A DNA stretch of 64,000 bases from Burkholderiaceae bacterium (GTDB lineage: Bacteria; Pseudomonadota; Gammaproteobacteria; Burkholderiales; Burkholderiaceae_E), in assembly GCA_024637155.1 (NCBI GenBank), contig JAGXFR010000025.1:25020-89019 (forward strand). Direction: 5' to 3'. The notes below the pieces were generated by a model. That model was not told the DNA's origin. It was given only the letters and a program-made list of their open reading frames with translations, and made no database searches. Below are positions 63,972 through 64,000 of the stretch, in pieces. Both the position numbers and the translations under genes were made by a program. How positions within the stretch are numbered: position 1 is the first letter of the stretch; the number at the start of each line of letters is the position of its first letter.

Positions 63972-64000
63972 ATGACGGAGGATTTCGAGCCCATGGCGAT
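63972..64000 (+). CDS. Start of a gene, probably ispG (cut by the window edge)
   Basis: Nine codons (M-T-E-D-F-E-P-M-A) follow rodZ after 4 bp. IspG (HMBPP synthase) follows rodZ in many proteobacteria. The fragment is too short to identify directly, so the call is by position only; an alternative ATG lies at 63993. Confidence 0.45.

Overview
The window is high-GC chromosomal DNA, most likely from a betaproteobacterium. The evidence is gene order: mogA-darP-pmbA-greB, yicC-gmk-rpoZ-spoT, rdgB-hemW, glnA-(DUF4124)-ntrB-ntrC, surE-pcm-nlpD and ndk-rlmN-pilW-rodZ-(ispG) are all arrangements familiar from that class. A PEP-CTERM/exosortase (XrtA-type) regulatory block at the left edge suggests an exopolysaccharide or biofilm-forming lineage. 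The species cannot be named from the sequence alone.

Layout. 1-6.7 kb: the left-pointing block prsT (cut by the window edge), prsR, prsK and an XrtA-associated sugar transferase. 6.9-21.5 kb: housekeeping genes, including an MtfA-like peptidase, relA, mogA-darP, pmbA, greB, the yicC-gmk-rpoZ-spoT operon, a Ser/Thr kinase and PP2C phosphatase pair, rdgB and hemW. 21.5-26.5 kb: the nitrogen module, with glnA behind two NtrC-type sites, a sigma-54 promoter and a second sigma-70-type promoter, followed by ntrB-ntrC. 26.6-33.0 kb: xth, a DUF4124-glutaredoxin protein, prlC, folD, tandem tRNA-Ala(GGC) and tRNA-Glu(TTC), an RluF-like pseudouridine synthase and a LuxR-type response regulator.

33.1-42.8 kb: an integrated element of about 9.66 kb inside the 5' end of dusA, bounded by a 15-bp direct repeat. 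It carries a tyrosine integrase, an AlpA/excisionase-like HTH protein, a Toprim-DUF927 primase-helicase, an HK97 prohead protease and major capsid protein, two small-terminase-like proteins, an XRE regulator and several unknown genes. It has no large terminase, portal, tail or lysis gene. I read it as a phage satellite that encodes its own capsid (comparable to capsid-forming PICI-like elements), rather than a complete prophage. It replaces the start of dusA with its own coding sequence, so the host gene stays open. This is the most interesting part of the window.

42.8-54.5 kb: restored dusA, a YihY-family membrane protein, an alpha/beta hydrolase, an O-acetylhomoserine sulfhydrylase and a Pil-Chp-like chemosensory operon of five overlapping or closely packed genes. 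Its receptor has almost no periplasmic domain and its PilG-like protein has a long QPT-repeat linker. 54.5-64 kb: a CBS protein, surE-pcm-nlpD (not followed by rpoS), a 3'-5' exonuclease, rlmD, a Bax-inhibitor-1 family protein, ndk, rlmN, pilW, rodZ and the first codons of what is probably ispG.

Many adjacent genes overlap by ATGA or GTGA, so much of the window is arranged in translationally coupled operons. The only stretches over 300 bp without a host gene are the glnA control region (21472-21835) and the attL region (32992-33314); both hold the signals described in the features.
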